A DNA stretch of 64,000 nucleotides from Candidatus Paraburkholderia kirkii (GCA_001189345.1 LFKV01000021.1:16115-80114), one strand, 5' to 3'; positions 1-9,841 are shown, counted from the first letter of the stretch. The notes: a model not told the origin generated them from the letters alone. Numbers and translations are program-made.

Positions 1-2
1 AG

Positions 3-1312
3 ATGGCATTCATGAGCACACCGAGCACGACCGGCACCACGAGCACCCTGTCCCTCCTGAAGCTGCTTCCCGGCGCAGGCTCCGAGTTCGGTCCCGCCGC
101 ATCCAACCTGGTCGCTCACGTATTGTCGCACGACCGCTTCGATCCGGCGACGAACGCGAGTGCGCCGCGCGAGACTTTCCATGGCGTCACCGTCGACGAC
201 GTCATGACCGACGAGTACGTGTTCCCGCTCGGGCAAACCGGCCAGTCGATCGTGCTGACGGGCTATCGTATCGCAGCGGGCTTCATCGCCGAGCGCGCCG
301 CCGACGAATGGCTCGAGCTCGCGCACAGGGAGCGCCTCGCAAGAGGCTTGCCCGCCGCGCCGCAGGGCAGCGAGCCGCCTCTCGCACCCGATCCCGCCGA
401 GGCCGATCAGCTGCTCGACCGCGCCTACGAATGCGCCCAGCGCATCCTCGATCCGGCGGCGGGCGAATCGATTTTCTCGCTCTTCGAGACGCACTATCGC
501 GGCGGACGCGAATTTCTGCGCCTCACGTGGGAAGGCTTGCCGGAAGATCTTGTGCCCGAGTCGCGCCGCCCGCTCGCGGCGATCGCCACGGCCGCGCAGA
601 ACGGCGAGCGGCGCAAGCTCCACGAGCGGCGCGATTACGATTCCTACGGTCTCGACGGCGCCGACGATTACGACGTCGACCGGCCGCTCGCCTATCGCGA
701 GAAGATCGGACCCTTCCTCTTCACGATGACCTATCGCCACGAATACCCGCAAGTTGACGACGAGCGCCTGGGCACCGCGTTCGCGGTGTTTCACGAAGCG
801 GGCAGCGACATCGTCGCGGCGGCGGTCAAGCTGCAACTGGTCAAGGTGCCGCCGCTGCACAGCAGTACCGATCTCGTCTACACGCTCGCGGCCACCGAGG
901 CGCTCGGCCCGGAAAAGCTGTGCGAGGTGTTCAACGCGCATCGCGTGATCTACATCAGCCTGTGGGAAGTGCGCAAGCCGTGGCGCGGCGAAGGGCTCGG
1001 CGTCGCGCTGCTGCATCAGGCGCTGGAGCGCCTGCCCGTCGATGTCGACCGCCGGCCGGACGCGCTGTGCGTCGCGCCCGAGCCGTATCAGACCGACATG
1101 CGCCACTTCGAGAAGCTGCCCGGCGTGCCTGCGCGAGGAAATGAAGGCGCCGGCGAGACGCCTCGCCGCGCATCTCACCAGCTGGCTCGAACGCTCGAAG
1201 CTGCCGATCGCGACGCATTTCTTCGTGCCGATGGCCAAGCACGCGGGCATCGGCTCGGCGGGCGAGAACGCGCGGCTGATCGACCGGATCATGGAGAGCG
1301 AGGCCTGCTCCT
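3..1312 (+). pseudogene. Conserved hypothetical with GNAT-like segment, frameshifted
   Basis: An open frame runs from the left edge. ATG codons at 3 and 12 are both possible starts and the ribosome site lies outside the window. Around residues 320-340 the stretch WRGEGLGVALLHQAL resembles the acetyl-CoA-binding R-x-x-G-x-G/A signature of GNAT acetyltransferases, so an N-acetyltransferase relationship is possible but not proven. Near 1128 the protein-like sequence moves to the next frame (CLREEMKAPARRLAAHL onward), which indicates a one-base indel. After the shift the frame has no stop before the downstream gene starts at 1313, so the native stop also appears lost. The gene abuts the isochorismatase-like gene in the same direction, suggesting an operon. 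I do not recognise a specific product. Confidence 0.55.
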
Positions 1313-1818
1313 ATGCTCGTCGTCATCGACATGCAGGCGCGGCTGATTCCGCATCTGGATGGCGGCGAGCGTTTGGCCGAGCGCGTCGCGACGCTCCTGC
1401 GCGCGGCGACTCTGCTCGACGTGCCGGCGCTCGTCACGGAGCAGAATCCGGGCGGTCTCGGCGCGACCGTGGACGCATTGCTGCCCGCGATGCGGTCCGC
1501 CAGCGTGATCGGAAAGCATACCTTCGACGCGACGCTCGAGCCCGCGTTTGTCGCCGCGCTGCCGCCCGCGCCCTTGTGGGTCGTCGGCGCGGAAGCGCAC
1601 GTGTGCGTGCTGCTGACCGTGTTCGGCCTGCTGCGGCTCGGCTATCGCGTGGAATGGCGGACGCGGTCGCTTCGCGCCGTGCGGCCGATCGCGCCGTCGC
1701 GCTCGAACGGACGCGTCAGGACGGCGCGAAGCTCACCACTGTCAAAACCGCGATCTTCGGCTGGCTCGGCAGCTGCCGGCATCCGCGCTTCAGGGAAGTG
1801 CTGGCGCTCGTCAAATGA
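1313..1818 (+). pseudogene. Isochorismatase-family hydrolase, one frameshift
   Basis: A small cysteine hydrolase of the isochorismatase/YcaC fold. The triad of the family is visible: Asp in MLVVIDMQARL (residue 6), Lys in VIGKHTFDATLEPAF, and Cys in VVGAEAHVCVLLT. The reading frame shifts near 1652, after the segment LRLGYRV. The expected C-terminal part (ADAVASRRAADRAVALE, ending in RHPRFREVLALVK) continues in another frame to the stop at 1816-1818. With the frame restored the length, about 168 residues, is normal for the family. The substrate cannot be told from sequence. The shift lies after the catalytic Cys, so a truncated product could fold partly, but the C-terminal helices would be lost. 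Confidence 0.75.
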
Positions 1819-2237
1819 CGTCGGCGGAGGTCGTTTTGAAAGACCGGTTGCGGTATCGCCCTTGTCTCCACGGCGACGCACGCAAGGCAGCGACGAACCT
1901 GGCAATTTCGTCATCTACCCTCCGGTGCGAAAGCGCCGAATTTACCTATGCGTGCAGCATTTACGCGCAACCACGCGTTGCGATGACTCCTGGCGTGTCG
2001 CCGGGTCATTCGCTGCGGCGCATGGCACCGTACTTGCTGCCTTTTTCCGTCGCGGGGTCGAACGTTCGATCGGCTTGCAGATCGCCAGACGCGCGCACCC
2101 GCGCTTCATACGCACCGTGCACAGGACTCGAGCAACCGGCGCTCGCGCACCGACGTCGCAATCGGCCGCGGGCGAATGCCCATGAAGACTGGAGCCTGCC
2201 GGCGCCCTTCCGAACGAGCGAGGAGCATCCAATCGCC
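1819..2237. other. Intergenic stretch before paoA
   Basis: About 420 bases without a recognisable gene. Open frames cross it in several registers but none gives protein-like sequence. It should hold the promoter of the aldehyde oxidoreductase cluster; I could not identify convincing -35/-10 elements. It may contain the remains of a deleted regulator, but nothing in it is recognisable. Confidence 0.5.
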
Positions 2238-2927
2238 ATGTCCCCAGTCAATACGCCCGAACACGACGCCAGCGACGAGGCGCAAAAGCCGTCGTGCCGA
2301 CGTTTCCTTCAATCGGCCGCGGCGGCGGCCGCCGTTACCGCCGCGCCGCTCGCGCATGCGCAGCAACAGCCGGCCGCCGCGACGCCGGCCTCCACGCCCG
2401 TGCCGCCCGCCGCGGTGCCGGTGCGGCTGACCATCAACGGCCATTCGTACGAACTGCAAGTCGAGGCGCGCACCACGCTGCTCGACGCGCTGCGCGAATA
2501 CGCGGAGCTCACCGGCACGAAGAAAGGCTGCGACCGCGGCCAGTGCGGCGCGTGCACGGTGATCGCGTCGGGCCGGCGCATCAATTCGTGCCTGACGCTC
2601 GCGGTGATGCACGACGGCGAGTCCATCACGACCGTCGAAGGCCTCGCGCCCGACGGCGACACGCTCTCGCCGCTGCAGCGCGCGTTCATCGAGAAGGACG
2701 CCTTCCAGTGCGGCTACTGCACGCCCGGGCAGCTGTGTTCGGCGACCTCGCTCATCGCCGAGTACCGCGCGGGCGATGCGAGCGCGGTCACGGCCGACGT
2801 GCGCTTTCGCCCCGCGCAACTGTCCGACGACGAAATCCGCGAGCGCATGAGCGGCAACATCTGCCGCTGCGACGCGTATCCGAACATCGTCGCGGCGGTG
2901 AAGTCGATCGCCTCGGGCAACGCCTGA
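2238..2927 (+). CDS. paoA: Periplasmic aldehyde oxidoreductase, 2Fe-2S subunit PaoA
   Basis: Small iron-sulfur subunit of a xanthine-oxidase-family aldehyde oxidoreductase (PaoABC/YagTSR type), which passes electrons from the molybdenum subunit to FAD. The start at 2238 is chosen because a GCGAGGAG ribosome site precedes it and a twin-arginine signal (CRRFLQSAAAAAAVTAAPLAHA) follows at residues 20-41, so export folded through Tat is expected. A plant-type ferredoxin domain follows, with cysteines in GCDRGQCGACTV. The second cluster domain has CGYCTPGQ and NICRCDAYPN. Length, 229 residues, is normal and the frame is intact. It is followed after 11 bases by paoB. It is the only undamaged subunit of the cluster, so the enzyme is probably not made. 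Confidence 0.9.
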   Translation: MSPVNTPEHDASDEAQKPSCRRFLQSAAAAAAVTAAPLAHAQQQPAAATPASTPVPPAAVPVRLTINGHSYELQVEARTTLLDALREYAELTGTKKGCDRGQCGACTVIASGRRINSCLTLAVMHDGESITTVEGLAPDGDTLSPLQRAFIEKDAFQCGYCTPGQLCSATSLIAEYRAGDASAVTADVRFRPAQLSDDEIRERMSGNICRCDAYPNIVAAVKSIASGNA

Positions 2928-2938
2928 AGGAGTGCCAC

Positions 2939-3912
2939 ATGGGCGCGATCTCCTATCAGCGCGGCGCCGACATCGGCGCCGCGCTGCAGGCAGCGAGCCA
3001 GCCGGGCGCGATGTTCATTGGCGGCGGCACCAACCTGCTCGATCTCATGAAGGGCGGCGTGATGCGGCCGATGCGGCTCGTCGACATCACGCACATCGAT
3101 GCGCTGAACGGCATCGCCGCGCTGCCCGACGGGCGGCCTGCGCCTGGGCGCCCTGGTGCGCAACAGCGACGCCGCCAATCACGCTTGGGTGCGTGAGCGC
3201 TATCCGCTGCTGTCGCAAGCGCTGCTCGCGGGCGCATCGGCGCAGCTGCGCAACATGGCGACGGTTGGCGGCAATCTGATGCAGCGCACGCGCTGCCCGT
3301 ATTTCTACGACCTCGGCTTTCCCCAGTGCAACAAGCGCACCCCGGGCAGCGGCTGCGCGGCAATCGACGGCAACAATCGCATGCACGCGATTCTCGGCGC
3401 GAGTCCTCGATGCATCGCGACGAATCCATCCGACATGAGCGTGGCGCTCGCGGCGCTCGATGCCGTCGTGCGCGTGACCGGCCCGAACGACGCGCGGACG
3501 ATTCCGTTCACGGAGTTTCATCGCCTGCCGGGCGAGCGGCCCGATCTCGATACGATCTTGCAGCCGGGCGAGCTGATTACCTCGGTCGACCTGCCGCCGC
3601 CGCTTTTCGCGGATCATTCGAAGTCGAAGTACCTGAAAGTGCGCGACCGTGCGAGCTATGCGTTCGCGCTCGTGTCCGTCGCGGCGGCGCTGCAGATGGA
3701 CGGCAGCACCATGCAGCGCGCGCATCGCGCTGGGCGGCGTCGCGCACAAGCCGTGGCGCGCGAGCGCGACCGAGCAGGCGTTCGTCGGCAAGCCGCTCGA
3801 CCGGCCGACCCTGCAAGCCGCCGCCGCGCTCGCCGTGCAGGGCACGCAGCCGCGGCGCGACAACGCGTTCAAGGTGACGCTCGTGCAGCGCGCGATCGTG
3901 CGCGCGGTGTAA
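2939..3912 (+). pseudogene. paoB: Aldehyde oxidoreductase FAD subunit PaoB, two frameshifts
   Basis: FAD-binding subunit of the PaoABC-type enzyme. The N-terminal half shows the FAD-binding segment GAMFIGGGTNLLDLMKGGV. After a shift near 3130 come [21 protein letters not shown] and a cysteine-rich stretch ([18 protein letters not shown]) that in this family holds a 4Fe-4S cluster. The first shift fits one extra G in GACGGGCGGCC. A second shift near 3720 separates the C-terminal domain ([12 protein letters not shown] ... [11 protein letters not shown]). Joined, the length of about 324 residues is normal, so the damage is indels only. Spacing to paoC is 17 bases with GGAGG in the gap. Confidence 0.88.
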
Positions 3913-3929
3913 CAGGCCGGAGGTGTCGC

Positions 3930-5436
3930 ATGACTGTTATCGGAAAGCCGCTCGATCGCACCGACGGCGTGCTGAAGGTCACGGGCCAGGCGCGCTATTC
4001 GGCCGACAACACCGACGCGAAGCTCGCCCATGCGGTGCTCGTCACGAGCACGGTCGCGAAAGGCCGCATCGCGTCTATCGACACGAGCCGCGTGCAGGCG
4101 AGATGCCCGGCGTGCTGCTCGTGATGACGTACCGGAACGCGATGCGCCTGCCCAATGACGGCGTCCCCGACGCCCAGCCGCCCGCGGTGCGCAAGCTCAC
4201 GCTGCTGCAGACCAGAAGTGCGCTACAGCAACGAGCCGGTGGCGGTGGTCGTCGCCGATTCGCACAACGCCGTACGAGCATCACAATCCGATGGAGCCGC
4301 ACGCGACGCTCGCGCCGCTGGGACGGGCCGAGCCTGACGCTCTACGACGCGACGCAGGGCGTCTCCGGCACGAGAAGCGCGGTGGCGAAGTTCTTCGGCA
4401 TTCCCGAGGACAACGTGCGGGTGATCTGCCCGTTTGTCGGCGGGGGCTTCGGCTGCAAGGGCTCGGTATGGTCGCACGTCGTGCTCGCGGCGATGGCCGC
4501 CAGGCAGACCGGCCGGCCGGTGAAGCTCGTGCTCGAGCGTCCGCAGATGTTCGGCATGATCGGCAACCGACCGGATACCGAGCAGCGCATCCAGATCAGC
4601 ACGCGCGAGGACGGCGTCATGACCGGCATGCGTCACGACGTGATCTCGACCACCTCCACCTTCGAGGACTGGACCGAAAGCTCGGCGATCGTCTCGCGCA
4701 TGCTGTACGCGGTGCCCAACCAGTCGACCTCGCACCGGCTCGTGAAGCTCGACATCGGCACGCCGACCTTCATGCGCGCGCCCGGCGAGACGAGCGGATT
4801 GTTCGCGCTCGAATCGGCGATGGACAAAATGGCGTATCAGCTGAAGATGGACCCGCTCGCGTTCCGCCTGAAGAATCACGCCGACATGGAGCCGCAGGAA
4901 AAGAAGCCGTGGTCGGAGAAAGCGCTGGTGGAGTGCTACAGGCGCGGCGCGGCGCCGCGCCGCGCTCGATGCGCGAGGGCAATGCGCTGATCGGCTGGGG
5001 CGTTGCGACGGCGACGTATCCGGCGAACCGCAGCGAGGCGTCGACGATCGCGCGCATCCTGCCCGACGGCATCGCGATGGTCGCCTCCGGCACGCATGAT
5101 CTCGACACCGGCACCTACACGATGATGGGCGGCATCGTGTGGGGCGTGGGCTCGGCGCTCTTCGAGAAGAGCGAGATGGATTCGCGCTACGGACGCTATA
5201 CCAACGCGAATCTCGCGGAGTACCATGTTCCGATGAACGCGGATATCGGCATGCTGGACATCTCGTTCGTCGCTCAGCCCGATCCGCTGATCAATCCGCT
5301 CGGCGCGCGCGGGATCGGCGAGATCGGGATCACGGGCGTGGCGGGCGCGCTCGGCAACGCCGTGTATCACGCGACAGGCGTGCGCGTGCGCGATCTGCCG
5401 ATCACGCTCGACAAGGTGCTGCCGACGACGGCATGA
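3930..5436 (+). pseudogene. paoC: Aldehyde oxidoreductase molybdenum subunit PaoC, deleted and frameshifted
   Basis: Large catalytic subunit that binds the molybdopterin cytosine dinucleotide cofactor. The family has about 730 residues; only about 500 codons remain. Frame changes occur near 4096, 4215-4290 and 4960. Family sequence is missing around 4270 and, more extensively, at 5120-5130, where DLDTGTYT runs directly into GGIVWGVGSALFEKSEM; the intervening part of the molybdopterin domain is absent. Surviving pieces include VICPFVGGGFGCKGS, APGETSGLFALESAMD and the C-terminal GARGIGEIGITG, whose Glu is the conserved catalytic base. The stop at 5434-5436 is followed by a strong terminator. 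Non-functional as it stands. Confidence 0.9.
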
Positions 5437-5448
5437 AGTTAAGCGTTC

Positions 5449-5489
5449 CGCGCGGCGGTCCTGGCTGACCGCCGCGCGTTTGTTTTTTG
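5449..5489 (+). terminator. Rho-independent terminator after paoC
   Basis: A perfect 12-bp stem, CGCGCGGCGGTC at 5449-5460 and its complement at 5467-5478, with a 6-base loop, followed by a T-rich run (TTTGTTTTTTG). It closes the paoABC unit. Confidence 0.93.
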
Positions 5490-5551
5490 TGCTTGCGACG
5501 GCCTTCGATGCGCCGCACAATGCCCATTCGATTCCCACACGAGCAGCCGCG

Positions 5552-6139
5552 ATGACCTATTCGTCGAACGCGACCGGCATCCTGCTGGCGGCGAGCCTGG
5601 GCACCCGCTTCGACCCTTCCGGCCGCCACAGCAAGCTGCTCGCCACGCTTCCTGGCGGCACGCCGATCGTGTTTCAGTCGGCGCGCAGACTGCTTGCCGT
5701 TGCCGCCGAGGCGATCGCGGTCGTGCGGCCCGGTGCGGAGAAGCGCTCGCCGACGTGCTGAACGAAGCCGGCTGCAATGTCATTTTCAGCGCCGATGCGG
5801 AGCGCGGCATGGGCGCGACGCTTGCCGCCGCGGTCCGAGCGACGCCGGAGGCCGACGGCGGGCTCGTCGCGCTCGGGGACATGCCGTGGACCGAACCGGC
5901 CACGTACGAAGCGGTCGCCCGTGCGCTCGATGGCGGAGAAGCGCTGGTGGCGCCTGCTTACCGCAGCAAGCGCGGGCATCCGGTGGGGTTCGGTCTGGCG
6001 TACCGCGAGGCGCCCGTCGCCCGACGGGGACGCGGGAGCGCGGGGGCTCTTTTCGACTCATGCGTCGGTTATCGTCGAGGTCGACGATCCGAATGTGTTG
6101 CGGGATGTTGATTTGCCGGGTGATTTGCAGGGTGTTTGA
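5552..6139 (+). pseudogene. mocA: MocA-like molybdenum cofactor cytidylyltransferase, frameshifted
   Basis: Nucleotidyltransferase of the MobA/MocA fold. MocA adds CMP to the molybdenum cofactor for xanthine-oxidase-family enzymes, which fits its position just after paoABC. The N-terminal piece has GILLAASLGTRFDPSGRHSKLL, where the family has the nucleotide-binding LAAGxGxRxG..K loop; here AAS replaces the usual AAG. Shifts occur near 5745 and near 6025. The middle frame carries GLVALGDMPWTEP and the metal-binding Asp of that motif, then RSKRGHPVGF. The last frame ends VDDPNVLRDVDLPGDLQGV, matching the family's C-terminal D-x-D-TP(E)D-like end. Loss of MocA together with paoBC suggests the whole pathway has been abandoned. 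Confidence 0.8.
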
Positions 6140-6177
6140 TGTTTTTTTGGGGGTTGGCTCTGTTGGTTTGGGCTTCT

Positions 6178-6806
6178 ATGGAACTTGTTTTCTTAGTGGT
6201 CTATAAGCACTGCCCCTGTGCGGGGCGGCAGTCACTTTCTTTGCTACTGCAAAGAACGTGACCAAAGAAAGCAGCTTCTCATCCGCCCGCGGTCACACGC
6301 ACGTTGGCCACTTTTCTCCTCCTTCGTGGGCTCTGTAGCGAGTGCCCTCATAGGCCCCATCGGGCCTGGCACGCGCACGGTCTGCCGCCCGACACCCCCT
6401 TAGCACACTGGTTCAGCACCAAAAAGCTCCGGCACTGCGCTGCGCGTTGCCGTCCGGTATGCAAGGGAAACCGGCCTTTGGCGGATGCGGTGAGATGGAG
6501 GCGTTAGTAGAGAAGCACGCGCATACTCGATTTCCCCTTCGGCCGCGAAGCGGGCCGGTGCTCTTTTGTGCTGAACCAGCGTCCTTGGATCACTAGCTAG
6601 GCAGACCGTGCGCGAGCCAAGCCCCGTTCGTCCTTTGAGGGCGACACTTAGGGGCTGGGCCAATCCCAATCATGACGACGAGCCCGATCGAAGTACTCCG
6701 AGCCAAAGCTGCTTTCTTTGGTCACTTTCTTTGCAGCAGCAAAGAAAGTGACTGCAGCCCCGCACAGGGGCAACGCCAATAGACCACTAAGAAAACAAGT
6801 TCCACG
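6178..6806 (+). repeat. Large inverted-repeat element, copy A
   Basis: A 629-bp element bounded by inverted arms of about 100 bp. The left arm begins TGGAACTTGTTTTCTTAGTG and the right arm ends with its complement. Each arm contains a G/C hairpin (CCCCTGTGCGGGG) and a palindrome of the form CACTTTCTTTGC-N4-GCAAAGAAAGTG. The core has conserved blocks, e.g. GGCACTGCGCTGCGCGTTGC near 6431 and TTTCCCCTTCGGCCGCGAAG near 6531. Copy B lies at 16712-17346 and part of a copy C at 63928-64000, all in the same orientation. No transposase is encoded and no target duplication is visible. Short open frames across it are probably not genes. Confidence 0.9.
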
Positions 6807-6810
6807 AAAA

Positions 6811-7494
6811 TCATGCAGCAATAACCCCAACCTCATCCTCAATACCCGAGGAACCAAGATATCGCCTGCCCACTTCGAGCAACGTTGCCCCAAACCCCTT
6901 CGCAGCGCGAAAATCCGTCCTGGCACTCGTCACCACGCGCGGCGCCGCGCTCCATTCGATCCGCGCCCCGCTCGCGACGAGCGCCTCCACAAGCGCCACG
7001 TCCTCGCTCGATTCGAGCGGCGGAAATCCCCCGCCCGCGAATACGCCTCCGCCGATACGCCCAGATTCGCGCCATGAACGTGCCGATGCCCGTCCGCATC
7101 CGTATAGGTGCGCCCGAAGTGCTCGCGCACCGCGCCGATATGCAGCGTCCAGTCACGCATGCCGATCACGCCGCATACGCATCGGCGCAGCAGTCGAGCT
7201 GGCGCACGAGCCAGTCTTCGGCAACGGTCGTATCCGCATCGGTGAAGGCGAGCCAGCGCCCGCTCGGCGCCATGCGCGCGCGCCATGCCGACGTTGCGCG
7301 CCTCGATGGACGACACATCCGTGCCCAGCGCCCGCGCGATATCGCCAGTCTCGTCGGTGCAACTGTCCAGCACGACGATCACGCGCGCCCCCTCTCCAAG
7401 GCAATTGATGATGATCCGCGGCACGACACGCAGCCGCCACGCACGCGCCGATGTGCGCAGCTTCGTTGTGGGCAGGTATGACGATGGCAAGCAT
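6811..7494 (-). pseudogene. Glycosyltransferase family 2, frameshifted
   Basis: Reading leftward from an ATG at 7494, the protein begins MLAIVIPAHNEAAHIGACVAA, the N-terminus of GT-A-fold family 2 transferases. It continues with IVVLDSCTDETGDIARALG and an ADADTT-like acceptor motif (MRIRPLP frame). The C-terminal part, VCGVIGMRDWTLHIG ... VHGANLGVSAEAY and DVALVEALVASGARIEWS, lies in other frames, so at least three indels are present. The stop (TCA at 6811) is five bases from the end of inverted-repeat element A. An 11-bp tandem duplication sits just upstream (7522-7543). The sugar and acceptor are unknown. Confidence 0.78.
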
Positions 7495-7521
7495 GGCGGC
7501 TCCCCCGATTGATGTCGTTCG

Positions 7522-7543
7522 CAAGAAATCGACAAGAAATCGA
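7522..7543. repeat. 11-bp tandem duplication
   Basis: The unit CAAGAAATCGA occurs twice head to tail, followed by a partial third copy, upstream of the glycosyltransferase gene. It is one of a series of short exact tandem duplications in this window. Confidence 0.85.
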
Positions 7544-7679
7544 CAAGACAATCGATTGCCGCGGCGGATCAATTTCAGCAATGGCCGTTCCCATACCCCT
7601 CTCACCTGAAACGCCTCCCATAAAAGGGTTCGATCATTCCCAAATAGTTGCCCAAAGGCAGTTGGCGTCGCTAGAATTA

Positions 7680-7695
7680 CTGTATGTATATACAG
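7680..7695. promoter_or_regulatory. LexA (SOS) box
   Basis: CTGTATGTATATACAG is a perfect match to the proteobacterial LexA consensus CTGT-N8-ACAG. It ends 24 bases before the start of the udgX-like gene, the usual place for LexA repression. A DNA-repair gene downstream makes SOS control very plausible. Confidence 0.88.
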
Positions 7696-7718
7696 CACTT
7701 TTCTGATTTCGTTTGCCG

Positions 7719-8889
7719 ATGAAAAGCATCATCCTTAATCCGTCGTTTGCCGCCTGGCGCACTGCTGCGCGCGATCTCCTCATGGAGGGCGCACGGCCGG
7801 AGGAGGTGTCGTGGCGCGAATCGGATGCGTCGGCAACGGTGTTCGGCACCATCGAGCCATCCCCAGCCGGCTCGGCGGATCCGAACGCGAAAAAACCGGT
7901 GAAGATCGCCCGCGAGTTCCTCGCCATGCTTGAAACGGCGGCGTGCTATCGCGCGCCGGACCGCTGGCCGTTTCTCTACAAGGCGCTGTGGCGCTGGACT
8001 CAAGGCGACCGCGCCGTCGCGTCGCCGCAGGACGCGGATGGCCATCGGCTGCACCGGATGATCGAAGCGGTCGAGGCCGAGGAAAGAGAGATGCGCAAGG
8101 TGCTGCGCTTCCGGCACCGCGATGCGTCGTTCGGGCCGCCGGAGTTCATCAGCTGGTTCGAGCCGGTGCACGACCTGCTGGAGCACGCCGCCATGTACTT
8201 CGCGACACGCATGGGCAGCGCCACGTGGATGATCGCCACGCCGCACGGCGCCACCTTCTGGGACGGCTCGCTCCTGTGCGTCGGACCGCACGAGCGAGCC
8301 GGAGGAGAAGCCGATGGATTTCGGCGAAACCGCAATGAGCGGCGAGGCGGTGAGCGGCGACGCCATCGAGGCGCTCTGGCTCGCCTACTACGAGAGCACG
8401 TTCGCACCGGCGCAGGCGAATGCCGCCGAAATGGCGTCGCACATGCCGGCGCGCTACTGGAAAAGCCCGCAGAACGTAGAGCGCGAATCGCTCTATCTGA
8501 CGAACGCGGTGAAGCACTTCAAGTGGGAAGCGCACGGCGACGAACGCACGCATCTCGCGCCCGCGCAGCGCGAGCGCGAAGCCTGCCGCTACTGGCTCGA
8601 CGAGGAACTGAAGCGCATCGCGCCGAAAGTGGTGGTCGCGCTCGGGGCGACCGCGCTGAAGGCGCTCACGGGGCATCGCACGGCGCTTTCCGAGTATCTC
8701 GGCAAGACCATCGAGCACCAGGGATGCATCGTCGTACCGGCCTATCACCCGTCGTATCTGCTGCGCCTGACCGACGAAAAAGTGCGCGCGGAAGTCTTCG
8801 GGACGATCGTCGAGGCGCTCGTTTTCACACGGCAGATCGCGGACGGCACCGCGATGATCCGCACGCCCGTCAGCGACCCCACGCGCTGA
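7719..8889 (+). pseudogene. udgX: DUF4130/UdgX-type uracil-DNA-binding fusion protein, internally deleted
   Basis: The N-terminal part (MKSIILNPSFAAWRTAARDLL ... WMIATPHGATFWDGS) is the DUF4130 'DNA metabolism' domain found fused to UdgX-family uracil-DNA glycosylases. The second part begins in another frame near 8290 (EALWLAYYESTFAPAQANA ... MPARYWKSP), then passes into the C-terminal half of the UDG domain (YLTNAVKHFKWE ... VVVALGATALKALTGH ... VPAYHPSYLLRL). The segment that should hold the first UDG motif (GEQPG-D type) and the uracil pocket is absent between RYWKSPQN and LYLTNAVKH, probably roughly 100 codons. The KHFKWEAHGDERTH stretch corresponds to the KRRIH-type loop with its conserved His. 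A LexA box precedes it. UdgX covalently captures uracil in DNA; this copy should be inactive. Confidence 0.82.
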
Positions 8890-9020
8890 CCGGTCCGGCA
8901 GATGCAACAGGAAGCAACAGGACGAAACAAGACGAAAGCGCCGTCAACTTTCCTGTAAGCCGCGCGTTATACCGGTGTCGCGCCGCTCCGGCGCTCACCG
9001 ATGGTTCCACCACGACATCC

Positions 9021-9521
9021 ATGGCCGCTCTCCCGCTTCAGGAACTGGAACTCCGCCGTCAACAATCCCTCTCCGCCCTCGTGCCGAAATCGTCCGGTCA
9101 GTTGAGGTCCGAACGCGAGCGCATCGTCGCGCGCCTGCGGTTGCTGCTCAACGCCACCATCGCGCTGGCGCTCGCGGGCGCGGCGCTCGTCGCGTGGCTG
9201 CCGTTCTCACCGGTGCCGCACGAATTCCGCTTCGGCGCGCAGGAAGTGCTCGCGGTCGCGATGTTCGCGTCGTGCCTGTTCATCCTGCACGAGCGCGCCG
9301 AACTGGCGCTCGGCCTCTACGACTACGAGCCGGTCGAGCAGACGACGCAGGGCGAATTGCGCGCGCTCCTGCATCGCGTGCCGGAAGGCGCGTCGTATCA
9401 GAAAGCGCTCGCCGCCGACAACCGCACCTTCACGACCGGCGAAGTCGACGACATCCGCCGCCGCGCCGAAGCCTTCACGCCGAAGACCCTGCCCGCCGAA
9501 GACGGCAACCCGGAAACCTGA
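9021..9521 (+). CDS. Hypothetical membrane protein, 166 aa
   Basis: An intact frame from ATG 9021 to TGA 9519-9521. Residues 1-35 are charged (MAALPLQELELRRQQ...). Two hydrophobic segments follow: LLLNATIALALAGAALVAWL at about 40-60 and a second one ending VLAVAMFASCLFILHE at about 75-90. The rest is soluble and acidic (LYDYEPVEQTTQGELRALL). No catalytic motif is recognisable. It ends 33 bases before a strong terminator. It is one of few undamaged genes in the first 20 kb. Confidence 0.72.
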   Translation: MAALPLQELELRRQQSLSALVPKSSGQLRSERERIVARLRLLLNATIALALAGAALVAWLPFSPVPHEFRFGAQEVLAVAMFASCLFILHERAELALGLYDYEPVEQTTQGELRALLHRVPEGASYQKALAADNRTFTTGEVDDIRRRAEAFTPKTLPAEDGNPET

Positions 9522-9554
9522 GCGCCCGGCGCCCACGGTGCACGCCACACTGAG

Positions 9555-9591
9555 AGCCGCCGCCTCGTCATCGCGAGACGGCGGCTTTTTT
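9555..9591 (+). terminator. Rho-independent terminator
   Basis: The stem AGCCGCCG (9555-9562) pairs with CGGCGGCT (9579-9586), extended by an inner CTCG/CGAG pairing, followed by TTTTTT and G. It terminates the 166-aa membrane protein gene. Confidence 0.9.
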
Positions 9592-9841
9592 GCTTCCGCC
9601 CTCCAAACCGCGCTCCTTGACGAGCGCCGCCGCGGCTCCTTCAATACCTGACAGATGCCCCGCGCGACGATCAAACTGTCATGGTTCCCGTTACAATCTG
9701 TACGTGTCGCCGCCCCCGCGAGAAGCGCGGCGCGCGCAATCGCGGCGCATCCGCCCGGGCATGGCGGGTGCTTGGGAAGTGCCCGGTCGCCGCGGAATCG
9801 CGGAACTTCGAAACGAGGCCACGCCACTTGCAGGAGCCAAG

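Noticed and set aside
1815..2237. Upstream in-frame extension of paoA
   Set aside because: The extension has no protein-like features, and the Tat signal and ribosome site place the start at 2238.
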